DNA from: Beijerinckiaceae bacterium
Lineage (GTDB): Bacteria; Pseudomonadota; Alphaproteobacteria; Rhizobiales; Beijerinckiaceae
Reading direction: 5' to 3'
Assembly: GCA_947454485.1 (NCBI GenBank)
Contig: CANGJJ010000009.1
Span: forward strand, 1-64,000
DNA length: 64,000 nucleotides
Below, piece by piece: positions 46,772 to 55,336 of this stretch (position 1 is the stretch's first letter; each line of letters opens with the position of its first letter). Below the pieces are notes generated by a model. That model searched no databases, had not been told where the DNA came from, and saw nothing but the letters and a program-made list of their open reading frames with translations. Made by a program: the position numbers and the translations under genes.

Positions 46772-47074
46772 CTACCGCTTCTTCAAAAACTCCGCGCGTA
46801 GGACAAGGCCTTTGATGCCGTCATAGCGGCAGTCGACTTCCTGCTCATCACCCGTGAGGCGGATAGACTTGATCACCGTGCCACGACGCAGGGTCTGTCC
46901 AGCACCCTTGACCTCAAGATCTTTGATCAAAGTCACTTGATCGCCATCTTGCAAAATATTGCCGACAGAGTCGCGCACGACCACACTATTGGCCTGCGCC
47001 TGTTTGGTGCGCATCTCGCTCTCAGGGATCCACTCGCCCGTCTCTTCGTCATAGACGTAATCATCATCTGCCAT
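46772..47074 (-). CDS. PhnA-domain protein without zinc ribbon
   Basis: 100 residues from the ATG at 47074. The track start at 47233 reads through the tsf terminator. Residues 34-100 (VRDSVGNILQDGDQVTLIKDLEVKGAGQTLRRGTVIKSIRLT...EVDCRYDGIKGLVLRAEFLKKR) match the PhnA C-terminal SH3-like domain closely. The N-terminal zinc ribbon of E. coli PhnA is replaced by an acidic, cysteine-free segment (MADDDYVYDEETGEWIPESE). Despite the name, a phosphonate role is not established. It sits tail-to-tail with the antitoxin, three bases apart. Confidence 0.85.
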   Translation of the reverse strand: MADDDYVYDEETGEWIPESEMRTKQAQANSVVVRDSVGNILQDGDQVTLIKDLEVKGAGQTLRRGTVIKSIRLTGDEQEVDCRYDGIKGLVLRAEFLKKR

Positions 47075-47104
47075 GCTTCTCTCCTGAAAATCTGTGATGC
47101 CAAG

Positions 47105-47133
47105 AAAAAAGGCGGCCCCAAGGACCGCCTTTA
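47105..47133 (-). terminator. Terminator after tsf
   Basis: On the minus strand AAAGGCGG, a short loop region, CCGCCTTT TTTC. It lies 21 bases beyond the tsf stop and separates rpsB-tsf from the inserted genes. Confidence 0.85.
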
Positions 47134-47153
47134 CAAAGACTATGCGTAACCGA

Positions 47154-48077
47154 TTACGCCTGACCGCCAGCGGCAGCGGCGACTTCAGCAGCAAAATCGC
47201 TTTCCTGCTTCTCAATGCCCTCGCCAAGCGCATAGCGCACGAAGCCTTTGAGTGTCACAGGCGCGCCAGCGCTCTTGGCAGCTTCTGCCACGAACTGCGC
47301 AACGGTCTTGGAGGGATCATGGATGAAAGCCTGATCGATGAGGCAAACTTCCTTGAAATAGGTCTTCATGCCGGACTCGACGATCTTGTCGAGCACATGA
47401 TCGGGCTTGCCCGCATTCTTCTCGCGCAGCACATTCTTCTCGCGCTCCAACACAGCCGGATCAACCGTTGTGTTGTCGAGAGCAACAGGCGAGGCTGCTG
47501 CAACATGCATGGCAACCTTGCGGGCCACATCGGCAAGCGCCGCTGCATCGCCGGTCGACTCGAGCGCAACGAGCACGCCGATCTTGCCAAGGCCATCAGC
47601 GATGGCGTTGTGGACATAAGAGCCGATGACACCCGCCGACACGGACACTTCCTGCGCGCGGCGCAAGGTCATGTTCTCGCCGATCGTGGCAATCGCATTG
47701 GCAATGGCTTCTTCAACCTTGCCGCCGCCGGGATAGGCTGCGCCCTTCAGCGCTTCCACATCGCTACCAGCGGTCAGAGCGACAGTCGCAATGTTGCGAG
47801 CGAGCTTCTGGAAGTCTTCGTTACGAGCCACGAAGTCAGTCTCAGAGTTCACTTCAACAGCGACACCCTTGGTGCCGTTGATCGCAATCGAAACGAGGCC
47901 TTCAGCCGCGACGCGGCCAGACTTCTTGGCGGCCTTCGAGAGGCCCTTCTTACGCAGCCAATCAACAGCTGCTTCGATGTCGCCGTTGGTCTCATTAAGT
48001 GCGGACTTGCAGTCCATCATGCCAGCGCCGGTCTTCTCGCGAAGATCCTTCACCATTGCAGCGGTGATATTCGACAT
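47154..48077 (-). CDS. tsf: Elongation factor Ts
   Basis: 307 residues from the ATG at 48077. The track start at 48143 is unsupported. [38 protein letters not shown] is the N-terminal UBA-like domain, and [28 protein letters not shown] the hallmark TDFV region that contacts EF-Tu. It recycles EF-Tu to the GTP form. It follows rpsB on the same strand with a 121-base gap and ends at a terminator. Confidence 0.98.
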   Translation of the reverse strand: MSNITAAMVKDLREKTGAGMMDCKSALNETNGDIEAAVDWLRKKGLSKAAKKSGRVAAEGLVSIAINGTKGVAVEVNSETDFVARNEDFQKLARNIATVALTAGSDVEALKGAAYPGGGKVEEAIANAIATIGENMTLRRAQEVSVSAGVIGSYVHNAIADGLGKIGVLVALESTGDAAALADVARKVAMHVAAASPVALDNTTVDPAVLEREKNVLREKNAGKPDHVLDKIVESGMKTYFKEVCLIDQAFIHDPSKTVAQFVAEAAKSAGAPVTLKGFVRYALGEGIEKQESDFAAEVAAAAGGQA

Positions 48078-48198
48078 GGGAATTTTCCTTCGAGTGTGGA
48101 TGCGTCTTGAACGCACCAATGGTCGATGAAGATGCGGGTTCAATGACGAAGCCGCGACAGCCGGTCAGGCCATCGCAGCTTGTCAAATTGAATGACGA

Positions 48199-49203
48199 TT
48201 AGGCCGAGAGAAGCGCGCGGGCCTGATCGATCCAGCCATCGCGAGCAATGCGGCCATTGAGCTTCAACGAAGCATCAACCTTGGCAACATCGTCAGCGGT
48301 CATCGCAGCGAACTGCCAATAGTGGAAGATGCCAGCATCATTGAGCTTCTTGACGAGCTGGGGACCAATGCCGGTCAGCTTGGCCAGATCATCGGGTGCG
48401 CCGCGCGGAGCGGTGAGCAGCTCAAAAGCGCCCTCAGCCGCAGCAACCGGAGCTGCATCGAGAGCTGCCTCAACGGGAGCTTCAGACGCGCCGATATCCA
48501 TGCCGGACGAACCCTGCGAACGCGAGATACCATCAAGCGCAGCGCGAGCAATGAGGTCGCAATAGAGCGCAATCGCGCGGCCAGCGTCGTCATTCGCGGG
48601 AACCGGGAACTGGATGCCATCGGGATCGCAGTTGGTGTCGACAATCGCAGCCACCGGAATGTTGAGGCGGTTGGCCTCCTTAATGGCGAGCTGTTCTTTG
48701 TTGGTGTCGATCACGAAGATCAGGTCGGGCGTGCCGCCCATGTCCTTGATACCGCCGAGCGCCTTCTCGAGCTTGTCGCGCTCACGCGACATCATCAGGC
48801 GCTCTTTCTTGGTGAGGCCAACGCCGCCCGAATTCAGCTGCTCGTCGAGCTTGCGCAGACGCTGGATCGAACCAGAGATGGTCTTCCAGTTGGTCAGCAT
48901 GCCGCCGAGCCAACGCGAATTGATGTAATACTGAGCCGAGCGCTTGGCAGCATCAGCAATCGCGTCAGCAGCCTGACGCTTGGTGCCAACGAACAGAACG
49001 CGACCGCCCTTGGCAACCGTGTCCGACACGACCTTCAAAGCCTGGTGCAGCATGGGCACAGTCTGGGCGAGGTCGATGATGTGGATGTTGTTGCGGGTGC
49101 CGAAAATATACTGGCCCATCTTGGGGTTCCAGCGGTGAGCCTGATGGCCGAAGTGGGCGCCGGCCTCAAGAAGGCCACGCATGTTGAAATCAGGAAGTGC
49201 CAT
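48199..49203 (-). CDS. rpsB: 30S ribosomal protein S2 with C-terminal helix-hairpin-helix extension
   Basis: 334 residues from the ATG at 49203. The track start at 49356 passes through the leader. The S2 core ([74 protein letters not shown]) ends near residue 230. An alanine-rich linker leads to residues 270-334: [61 protein letters not shown], a helix-hairpin-helix-like domain seen in extended alphaproteobacterial S2 and L21. Its role on the ribosome is not settled. Confidence 0.97.
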   Translation of the reverse strand: MALPDFNMRGLLEAGAHFGHQAHRWNPKMGQYIFGTRNNIHIIDLAQTVPMLHQALKVVSDTVAKGGRVLFVGTKRQAADAIADAAKRSAQYYINSRWLGGMLTNWKTISGSIQRLRKLDEQLNSGGVGLTKKERLMMSRERDKLEKALGGIKDMGGTPDLIFVIDTNKEQLAIKEANRLNIPVAAIVDTNCDPDGIQFPVPANDDAGRAIALYCDLIARAALDGISRSQGSSGMDIGASEAPVEAALDAAPVAAAEGAFELLTAPRGAPDDLAKLTGIGPQLVKKLNDAGIFHYWQFAAMTADDVAKVDASLKLNGRIARDGWIDQARALLSA

Positions 49204-49340
49204 TGTCGTTCTTCTCCGGTTGAACCTCGGCGGAGCCTGTTGCGGGAAAACCCGCACCGGAGCGCTACTTGAAGCAGCAGCGCGACACTCCGCCTGTGGA
49301 ATGGTCGCGTACTTAGAGCAAAAGCGCCGCCCTGGCAAGC

Positions 49341-49370
49341 AAAAGGCCCCGGACAAGCTGCCGGGGCCTC
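49341..49370 (-). terminator. Terminator after the methyltransferase-like gene
   Basis: On the minus strand AGGCCCCGG, eight-base loop, CCGGGGCCT, then TTT. A perfect nine-pair stem 20 bases beyond the stop at 49390, and upstream of rpsB. Confidence 0.8.
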
Positions 49371-49389
49371 CAACCTCCTAAAGCAAAGC

Positions 49390-49974
49390 TCAAGCGGTCT
49401 TGCGATAGACCAGCAAGGTCTCAAACATACCCACTTTCTCGACCCCGCCAGCCTTCTCCCACTGGGCAATGACCCCTTCGGCCGTATTGAAGGCGAAGCT
49501 CTTGGTATAAAACAGCACATAGCCCCCGACCCGGGTCTTGCGGGTCAGCATTTCCAGCACTTCCAAATCGGTCAGCGCGCCATATTCGTCATTCCGCTCG
49601 TTGCGGAATTCGCACAAATGGAACAGCGTCACGACATCAAAGCCGGGCAGGAGCCGCTCTTCCAGCTGATAAATATCGCCAAAGACCGCCTTGTAGATCT
49701 TCTCGACCTCGGGGCGCTCAATCGCCAGCTTGACGAAAGTGTCATATTCGCCGGGGCTTGCCGTAATGCCGAGGACGCAATTGTTGCGGCCTGACTCTGC
49801 TGCATGCAGGCCCACAATGTGATGGGTGCCGGTGCCAAAGTGAAAAATCGCGGCGTTCGAAATATTCGCCTTGTCCGTCCACTGGTTAAAGTGGGCATCG
49901 CAAGGACAGACATCGAGATGCAGATCCCACACCGCATCCCAGAAGTGCAATTTACCCTTCGTCGCCTCGACCAT
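49390..49974 (-). CDS. Class I SAM-methyltransferase-like conserved protein
   Basis: 194 residues from the ATG at 49974, which has GGAGAGGAC upstream. The track start at 50070 lies well inside the ABC gene. A Rossmann-like layout is suggested by NAAIFHFGTGTHHIVGLHAAES (variant SAM loop FGTGTHH), VFGDIYQLEERLLPGFDVVTLFHLCEF (post-motif II and acidic strand) and GGYVLFYTKSFAF. HFWDAVWDLHLDVCPC near the start is distinctive. It overlaps the end of the degenerate ABC gene by 23 bases, so the two are translationally coupled. Substrate unknown. Confidence 0.65.
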   Translation of the reverse strand: MVEATKGKLHFWDAVWDLHLDVCPCDAHFNQWTDKANISNAAIFHFGTGTHHIVGLHAAESGRNNCVLGITASPGEYDTFVKLAIERPEVEKIYKAVFGDIYQLEERLLPGFDVVTLFHLCEFRNERNDEYGALTDLEVLEMLTRKTRVGGYVLFYTKSFAFNTAEGVIAQWEKAGGVEKVGMFETLLVYRKTA

Positions 49975-51802
49975 TGTCCTCTCCGGCGGCCACTTGCATT
50001 GTGTTGGCAGGCTGGGCCAAGCCCTGCTCTGCCAGTGAAGCAGCTTCTGCGCCGTGACGCACCAACTCAAAATGACGATTGTGGAGCGGCACGAGACCCG
50101 CAGCGCCCCCCACAGTGATGATCACAGCCTTGGGAAGCAGCTGTGTCAGAGTCTCAAAAAAGTTGATTTGTGCAGGCTGGTCGAAGGCCGACAAACCACC
50201 TTCAATCATCAAGATTTCCGGGCAAGAACACAGAACTTGCACAAGCGCCAAACGCTGCCGGTCATGAGGAGCGAGCGCCTGATCCCAACGTCCTTTTTCA
50301 TCCAATCGGGAGACGAAAGCAGAGGCTCCAAAGGCCTGTAACGCGCTGATCACAACTTCGTCAGAACGCCGCTCAGGCAGCGCCATGGAGAGCAAAGCAT
50401 CGCGCAACCGCCCTGCTGGAAGGAAAGGTTGGGCCGACAAGAACCCAATGCGCGCATTGACGGGCAGCAGCACCCCGCCTGAACCCCACTGCCAAATGCC
50501 AGCAATGGCGCGCAGCAAAGAGGTTTTGCCAGTGCCTGCATCACCGCTCAGCCAAATGCGATCACCGGGCGCAAATTTGGCATCAGCATGCCCAACCACA
50601 AGACGTCCGCTCGCATCGGTGAGGCGAAGATTCGCCAGATGAACAAGACCATCATCGCTGACACCGCGCGCAATCGCGGGTGCATCGCCGCCGCATTCAG
50701 CGTCCGTCTCATCATAAGCATCGATCAGCTCAACAACACGGCGGGCCGAGGCATACCATTCAGCAATGCGCCAATAATTATCAACGAGCCAGCTGATCGC
50801 GATCTGCACCTGAAAGAAGGCTGAGGCCAGTTGCACCACTTCTCCCAGCGACAAATCGCCAGACAGATATTTCGGTGTTGCCAGCAACAATGGCACAACG
50901 GGGATCAGCGCCGTATTGGCATTCATCACCCAAGTCACATTGCCATGCTGGCGCACAACATGGAGCCAATCAGCGACAAGTCCGCGATAGGTGCGCTCCA
51001 ATCGCGCGCGCGCGCTGGGCTCGGCATGGGACAGAACGACAGCTTCTGCATTTTCGCGCAGATGAATCATCTCAAAGCGAAAACGGGCCTCAGCTTCGTT
51101 CTTGGCCGCAGCCGCACCTGCAAGCTGACGCCCGGCAATTGGCACCAATGAAGAGGCAACAACGCCATAGACAAGGGCGCCAATCACCATGAAAGCGGGA
51201 ACGGTGAGATCAACGCTGCCAATAGTGACATTCAGCGAGCCACCCACGCTCCACAAAATGCCAACGAAGGTTGAGGCCGAAAGCAATGCGGTGAAAAGAC
51301 CAATGGCGAAATCCACCAAAGGCTCAGTTGCCATGCGCACATCATCGGAGATGCGATATTCGGGATTGGGCATGCCCTGCGCCGACAGGCCCATGCGATA
51401 GAAGCGCTGACGCGCTAGCCAGCTGTCGAGCAAACGCGCGGTGATCCATTCACGCCAGCGCACTTGCAACGTCTCGCGCGTTCGCACAATGCCAACGCCC
51501 ACAGCCGCAATCCCGACCACCAAAATCGGAAAAGCGATACCCGCCACCAACAAAGTCGAGCCGTCGCGATTTTCCAGCGCATCAAAGAACCAGCGGTTCC
51601 AGCTATTGGTGGCGACATCAACGATGAGTTTGAGAACAAGGAAGCCAGCCAGACCAAAGGTCAGCAACCAGGCCATGCGACCTGACGGACCGGACCAAAA
51701 GCCCGCCGCAAAACGATTGAAGCGATTGACTGTGGCGCGATCAATGACGCCGGGAGACGTCAGCGCCTCTTGCGGCGGAATATCACTCATGCGCGCAGCC
51801 AA
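49952..51802 (-). CDS. SbmA/YddA-type ABC transporter with degenerate ATPase motifs
   Basis: 616 residues, a fused membrane domain plus nucleotide-binding domain. The membrane half (40-345) contains WNRWFFDALENRD and RWREWITARLLDSWL, signatures of the SbmA/BacA and YddA/ABCD group. The ATPase half keeps a Walker A (GDAGTGKTS, 420-428). Other motifs are broken: the signature LSxGE is LAPHD (510-514), the Walker B Asp is Glu534, the catalytic Glu is Gly535, and the switch His is Gly566 (compare YddA VGHRS with VGGAA). ATP may bind but hydrolysis looks unlikely. Its partner or cargo is unknown. It is coupled to the downstream methyltransferase-like gene. Confidence 0.88.
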   Translation of the reverse strand: MAARMSDIPPQEALTSPGVIDRATVNRFNRFAAGFWSGPSGRMAWLLTFGLAGFLVLKLIVDVATNSWNRWFFDALENRDGSTLLVAGIAFPILVVGIAAVGVGIVRTRETLQVRWREWITARLLDSWLARQRFYRMGLSAQGMPNPEYRISDDVRMATEPLVDFAIGLFTALLSASTFVGILWSVGGSLNVTIGSVDLTVPAFMVIGALVYGVVASSLVPIAGRQLAGAAAAKNEAEARFRFEMIHLRENAEAVVLSHAEPSARARLERTYRGLVADWLHVVRQHGNVTWVMNANTALIPVVPLLLATPKYLSGDLSLGEVVQLASAFFQVQIAISWLVDNYWRIAEWYASARRVVELIDAYDETDAECGGDAPAIARGVSDDGLVHLANLRLTDASGRLVVGHADAKFAPGDRIWLSGDAGTGKTSLLRAIAGIWQWGSGGVLLPVNARIGFLSAQPFLPAGRLRDALLSMALPERRSDEVVISALQAFGASAFVSRLDEKGRWDQALAPHDRQRLALVQVLCSCPEILMIEGGLSAFDQPAQINFFETLTQLLPKAVIITVGGAAGLVPLHNRHFELVRHGAEAASLAEQGLAQPANTMQVAAGEDNGRGDEG

Positions 51803-51865
51803 CTCTCCCCAAAGCCCAACCTTTGTTATACGGGCAAGTCCAAATCGGCCAGAGCCAAGATGACG

Positions 51866-53668
51866 TTACACACGGCGCACCGGTTTGGCAGCATCCAGCA
51901 GGCGCAATTGCACACGCTCGCCCCCGCCCCAGCGGTCGATAGCCAGCGTACCCGCCAAATGCAAAGGCTCGCCCCGCGCAGCCATAATGGCGCGCCCAAG
52001 GGGCTCATGCGCCTGCCGGAAGGCAATGGCATTAATAAAGGCCCCATCGCCCGCTTTGGCGCGCACCCGCAAATGGCCCGTACCAACCTCGCTTGCATCC
52101 ACGATACGATGCGCCGGGAAGACGAAAACCGGATCCGGATTGCCCGAACCAAAAGGCCCTGCCCGTTCCATCTCTTCAACAAGCTCAGGACGAGCACCAG
52201 CCGCCGTCAGCGCCGCATCGACCATAAGAGCCTCGCCCGCCCGAGCCGCCTCCACAGCGCTCGTGAGCTTCTCCTCGAGGAAGGCCCGGAAGTCACCGAG
52301 CCTCTCGCGCTCAACCGTAATGCCTGCCGCCATGGCATGGCCGCCGCCCTTGACCAGAAGGCCGGCCTCAACCGCCGCGCGCACAACGCGGCCCAGATCA
52401 ACGCCTGGGATCGAGCGACCAGAACCAGTCCCCACCTTGCCCATCATCGCGATCGCAAAAGCAGGCCGCTTGAACCGCTCCTTCAAACGCGCCGCAATCA
52501 GGCCAACAACACCCGGGTGCCAGCCCTCCTGCGCCGTCACAACCGCCGCGCCATGATCTTGCGCGCCCAAACTGGCAAGCGCTTCGGCTGTAGCCTCTTC
52601 AACGGCAGCCACTTCGATTGTTTGGCGTTCGCGATTGAGCCGGTCGAGTTCAGCGGCAATCTGCGCAGCCTCCACCTCGTCCTGCATCAGAAGTAATTTT
52701 GCACCCAGAGCCGCATCACCAATACGGCCCCCAGCATTGATGCGCGGCCCTATCAGATAGCCCAGATGATAGCTGCTGGGCGGGCCTGCAGCACCTGCTG
52801 CATCAAAGAGCGCGCGCAGACCCGGACGCGCCCGCGCGCGCATCACCACAAGGCCGCGCATGACAAAGGCCCGGTTGAGCCCTTTGAGCGGTACGACATC
52901 GGCCACAGTTGCCAAAGCCACCAAATCAAGCCGGGCCATCAGATCAGGCTCAGCGCGCGCGGATGACCAATAGGCCTTGCGGCGCAAGGCGCGATTGAGA
53001 CCCACCAGCACCATGAAAGCAACGCCCGTGGCACATAAATGCCCAAGGCCCGACAAATCATCCTGACGATTGGGATTCACCAGCGCCACGACTTGCGGCA
53101 GCACTTCAGGGGCTTGGTGATGGTCGATCACGACCACATCCATGCCGGCTTTTTTCGCCGCCTCGAAAGGCTCGAAACTCACCGTGCCGCAATCAACCGT
53201 GACAAGAAGCGTTGCGCCGCGCTCAGCCAAGGCGCGGATCGCCTCCACATTGGGGCCATAGCCCTCAAAGATACGGTCAGGAATATGGATGATATAGGGA
53301 ACGCCGCAGTCTTCGAGATAGCTGGCCACCAAAGCACTCGAACAAGCGCCATCGACGTCATAATCACCAAAGATCGCGACCGTCTCTTTCGTCTCGATAG
53401 CGCGAACAAGACGGGCCAGAGCGGGCTCCATATCGCTCAGCACATCAGGATCAGGCATGAGGCTGCGCAGCGTCGGCTCTAGAAAATGTGCGGCCTCGTC
53501 AGGCGCAACGCCCCTGCCCGCCAAAACCCGCGCCAACATGTCCGAATGGCCATAGAGCTGCACCATGGCCTGCGCATGGCCCTGCGCTTCCAGATCCAGC
53601 CGGTCGCGCCATGCTCGACCGAGGAAAGAGGACTGCACATCAAGAAAGAGGCGGTTCTGCGCGAGCAT
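51866..53668 (-). CDS. recJ: Single-stranded-DNA exonuclease RecJ
   Basis: 600 residues from the ATG at 53668. A GTG at 53707 is the alternative. DHH phosphoesterase motifs: IFGDYDVDGACSSALV (I), TLLVTVDCGTVSFE (II), VVIDHHQAPEVLP (III, DHH) and NPNRQDDLSGLGHLCATGVAF (IV). The C-terminal DHHA1 and OB parts include KGGGHAMAAGITVERERL and GRSIPGVDLG. A 5'-3' exonuclease for recombination and mismatch repair. It is in the neighbourhood of glpX and hom as in many alphaproteobacteria. Confidence 0.95.
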   Translation of the reverse strand: MLAQNRLFLDVQSSFLGRAWRDRLDLEAQGHAQAMVQLYGHSDMLARVLAGRGVAPDEAAHFLEPTLRSLMPDPDVLSDMEPALARLVRAIETKETVAIFGDYDVDGACSSALVASYLEDCGVPYIIHIPDRIFEGYGPNVEAIRALAERGATLLVTVDCGTVSFEPFEAAKKAGMDVVVIDHHQAPEVLPQVVALVNPNRQDDLSGLGHLCATGVAFMVLVGLNRALRRKAYWSSARAEPDLMARLDLVALATVADVVPLKGLNRAFVMRGLVVMRARARPGLRALFDAAGAAGPPSSYHLGYLIGPRINAGGRIGDAALGAKLLLMQDEVEAAQIAAELDRLNRERQTIEVAAVEEATAEALASLGAQDHGAAVVTAQEGWHPGVVGLIAARLKERFKRPAFAIAMMGKVGTGSGRSIPGVDLGRVVRAAVEAGLLVKGGGHAMAAGITVERERLGDFRAFLEEKLTSAVEAARAGEALMVDAALTAAGARPELVEEMERAGPFGSGNPDPVFVFPAHRIVDASEVGTGHLRVRAKAGDGAFINAIAFRQAHEPLGRAIMAARGEPLHLAGTLAIDRWGGGERVQLRLLDAAKPVRRV

Positions 53669-53737
53669 AGCCGTGCCTAGCACGGCCAGGTCCCGTCCAA
53701 AAGCCACGCTGGACCGCCATCCGCAGACTTTGTCACC

Positions 53738-54211
53738 CTAGCGGGTCGCAGGCCGCCCCATGCGATTGGCCCTGTCGATGGCCACCAGCTGCTGGCTCTT
53801 CACGGCTGCCAGCGCGAGGGGAATGAAATCCCCGACCCGATGTTCCTGTCCGCCACCGCCGCGAAACACATAAAGCCCCTGCGTCGTCACAACGACATCG
53901 CCCGCCCGCAGGGTCGTGTCGTAGAGAAAGGGCCCCAGCGGCCCTTTGCCGACCGGTGGCGGGGGTACTTTCTCGGGCTTGGAGGATGGCTCAGCCCCCG
54001 GCGCATAAGTGTCCATATAGGGGTTGCGTTGTCCGGGCGGGATTGAGCCTGCCGGCAAAGAGGCGACTGTGGGCTGGCGGCTCACACGATCGCTCCAGAA
54101 AGGCTGCGTCGCAGGTGGTCGTCTGCTCCCGAACAAAAATTCAAGCAGTCCTTCCGCCTGCACAGCGCTCGCACAGAAAAGCAGACTCGAAAGCAGAATG
54201 GCACGCAACAT
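53738..54211 (-). CDS. Secreted or periplasmic hypothetical protein
   Basis: 157 residues. The signal peptide MLRAILLSSLLFCASAVQA-EG is clear. The mature part starts with a short amphipathic stretch (LLEFLFGSRRPP), then a proline-rich linker (EKVPPPPVGKGP), and ends in a compact domain: LYDTTLRAGDVVVTTQGLYVFRGGGGQEHRVGDFIPL. I recognise no named family. It is on the recJ strand, 69 bases upstream of recJ. A start at 54211 is supported by the signal peptide. Confidence 0.7.
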   Translation of the reverse strand: MLRAILLSSLLFCASAVQAEGLLEFLFGSRRPPATQPFWSDRVSRQPTVASLPAGSIPPGQRNPYMDTYAPGAEPSSKPEKVPPPPVGKGPLGPFLYDTTLRAGDVVVTTQGLYVFRGGGGQEHRVGDFIPLALAAVKSQQLVAIDRANRMGRPATR

Positions 54212-54269
54212 TCACAGCACTCCGGCTAAGCCAGAATGCCAACGCACAAAGCGTGGCAGAGTTGCCAAA

Positions 54270-54297
54270 CAAAAAGGGCCGCCCAATGGGCGACCCT
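54270..54297 (-). terminator. Terminator after glpX
   Basis: On the minus strand AGGGTCGCCC, short loop, GGGCGGCCCT, then TTTTG. It lies 25 bases beyond the glpX stop. Confidence 0.85.
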
Positions 54298-54321
54298 TGA
54301 TGCTGTGAATATGTGTGCAAC

Positions 54322-55308
54322 TTAGAACTTGGTGAAGTCGCGATGTTCAGCCTGAATGCGGCGCACAGTACCTGTGACAGAGCGATAGATCACCGTCTCG
54401 GTCTCGATCTTGTCCGCGCCAAACTTCACGCCCTTGAGCAGCGCACCATCCGTCACGCCAGTGGCGCAGACGATGACATCGCCAGACGCGAGTTCGGTCA
54501 TTTCGTATTTCTTATGGGGATCCTTGATGCCCATCTTCAAAGCGCGTTCGCGCTTGGCCTCAGTGTCGAGGATCAAGCGACCCTGCATCTGGCCACCCAC
54601 GCAGCGCAATGCACCCGCAGCAAGAACGCCCTCAGGCGCACCGCCCGTGCCCATATACATATCAACGCCTGTGGTCTCAGGCTGTGCGGTGAAGATCACG
54701 CCAGCCACGTCACCATCAGTGATGAGACGCACAGCAGCGCCAGCCTTGCGCACGCCTGCAATGAGATGTTCGTGGCGCGGACGATCAAGGATCAGCACCG
54801 TGATCTCGCCGGGAGGAACGCCCTTGGCTTTTGCCAGCGCGCGCACATTTTCTTCAGCGCTCTTGTCAAGATCGACCACACCCGCCGGATAGCCCGGGCC
54901 AATGGCAATCTTTTCCATGTAAACGTCGGGCGCATTGAGCAGCGAGCCAGAACGGGCCATCGCCATGACAGCGATGGAGCCAGGCATATCCTTGGCGCAG
55001 AGCGTTGTGCCCTCGAGCGGATCAACCGCGATATCGACCTTTGGGCCAGTGCCCGTGCCCAGCGTCTCGCCGATGAAGAGCATGGGCGCCTCATCGCGCT
55101 CGCCTTCGCCAATCACAACCGTGCCAGCGATGGGCAGGCGGTTGAGTTCGCGGCGCATAGCATCGACCGCCGCCTGATCGGCAGCCTTTTCATCGCCACG
55201 ACCGCGCAGACGCGCAGACGCCACTGCCGCGCGCTCGGTGACGCGCACCAGCTCCAGCGTCAGGATGCGTTCGATAATCTTTTCTTCCTGAATGACGAGA
55301 TCGGTCAT
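54322..55308 (-). CDS. glpX: Class II fructose-1,6-bisphosphatase
   Basis: 328 residues from the ATG at 55308; upstream in-frame sequence belongs to hom. Lithium-sensitive phosphatase fold: VVIGEGERDEAPMLFIGE (metal site), VDIAVDPLEGTTLCA (DPxxGT motif), YMEKIAIGPGYPAGVVDLD, and GTGGAPEGVLAAGALRCVGG. It makes fructose 6-phosphate in gluconeogenesis. It starts 28 bases after the hom stop. The hom-glpX pair is conserved in Rhizobiales. Confidence 0.97.
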   Translation of the reverse strand: MTDLVIQEEKIIERILTLELVRVTERAAVASARLRGRGDEKAADQAAVDAMRRELNRLPIAGTVVIGEGERDEAPMLFIGETLGTGTGPKVDIAVDPLEGTTLCAKDMPGSIAVMAMARSGSLLNAPDVYMEKIAIGPGYPAGVVDLDKSAEENVRALAKAKGVPPGEITVLILDRPRHEHLIAGVRKAGAAVRLITDGDVAGVIFTAQPETTGVDMYMGTGGAPEGVLAAGALRCVGGQMQGRLILDTEAKRERALKMGIKDPHKKYEMTELASGDVIVCATGVTDGALLKGVKFGADKIETETVIYRSVTGTVRRIQAEHRDFTKF

Positions 55309-55336
55309 GATGGTCCTCTGGTCGGGCCGGTAAAAG

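Noticed and set aside
47094-48110. 338-residue plus-strand ORF antisense to tsf
   Set aside because: Shadow of tsf. It also runs through the tsf terminator.
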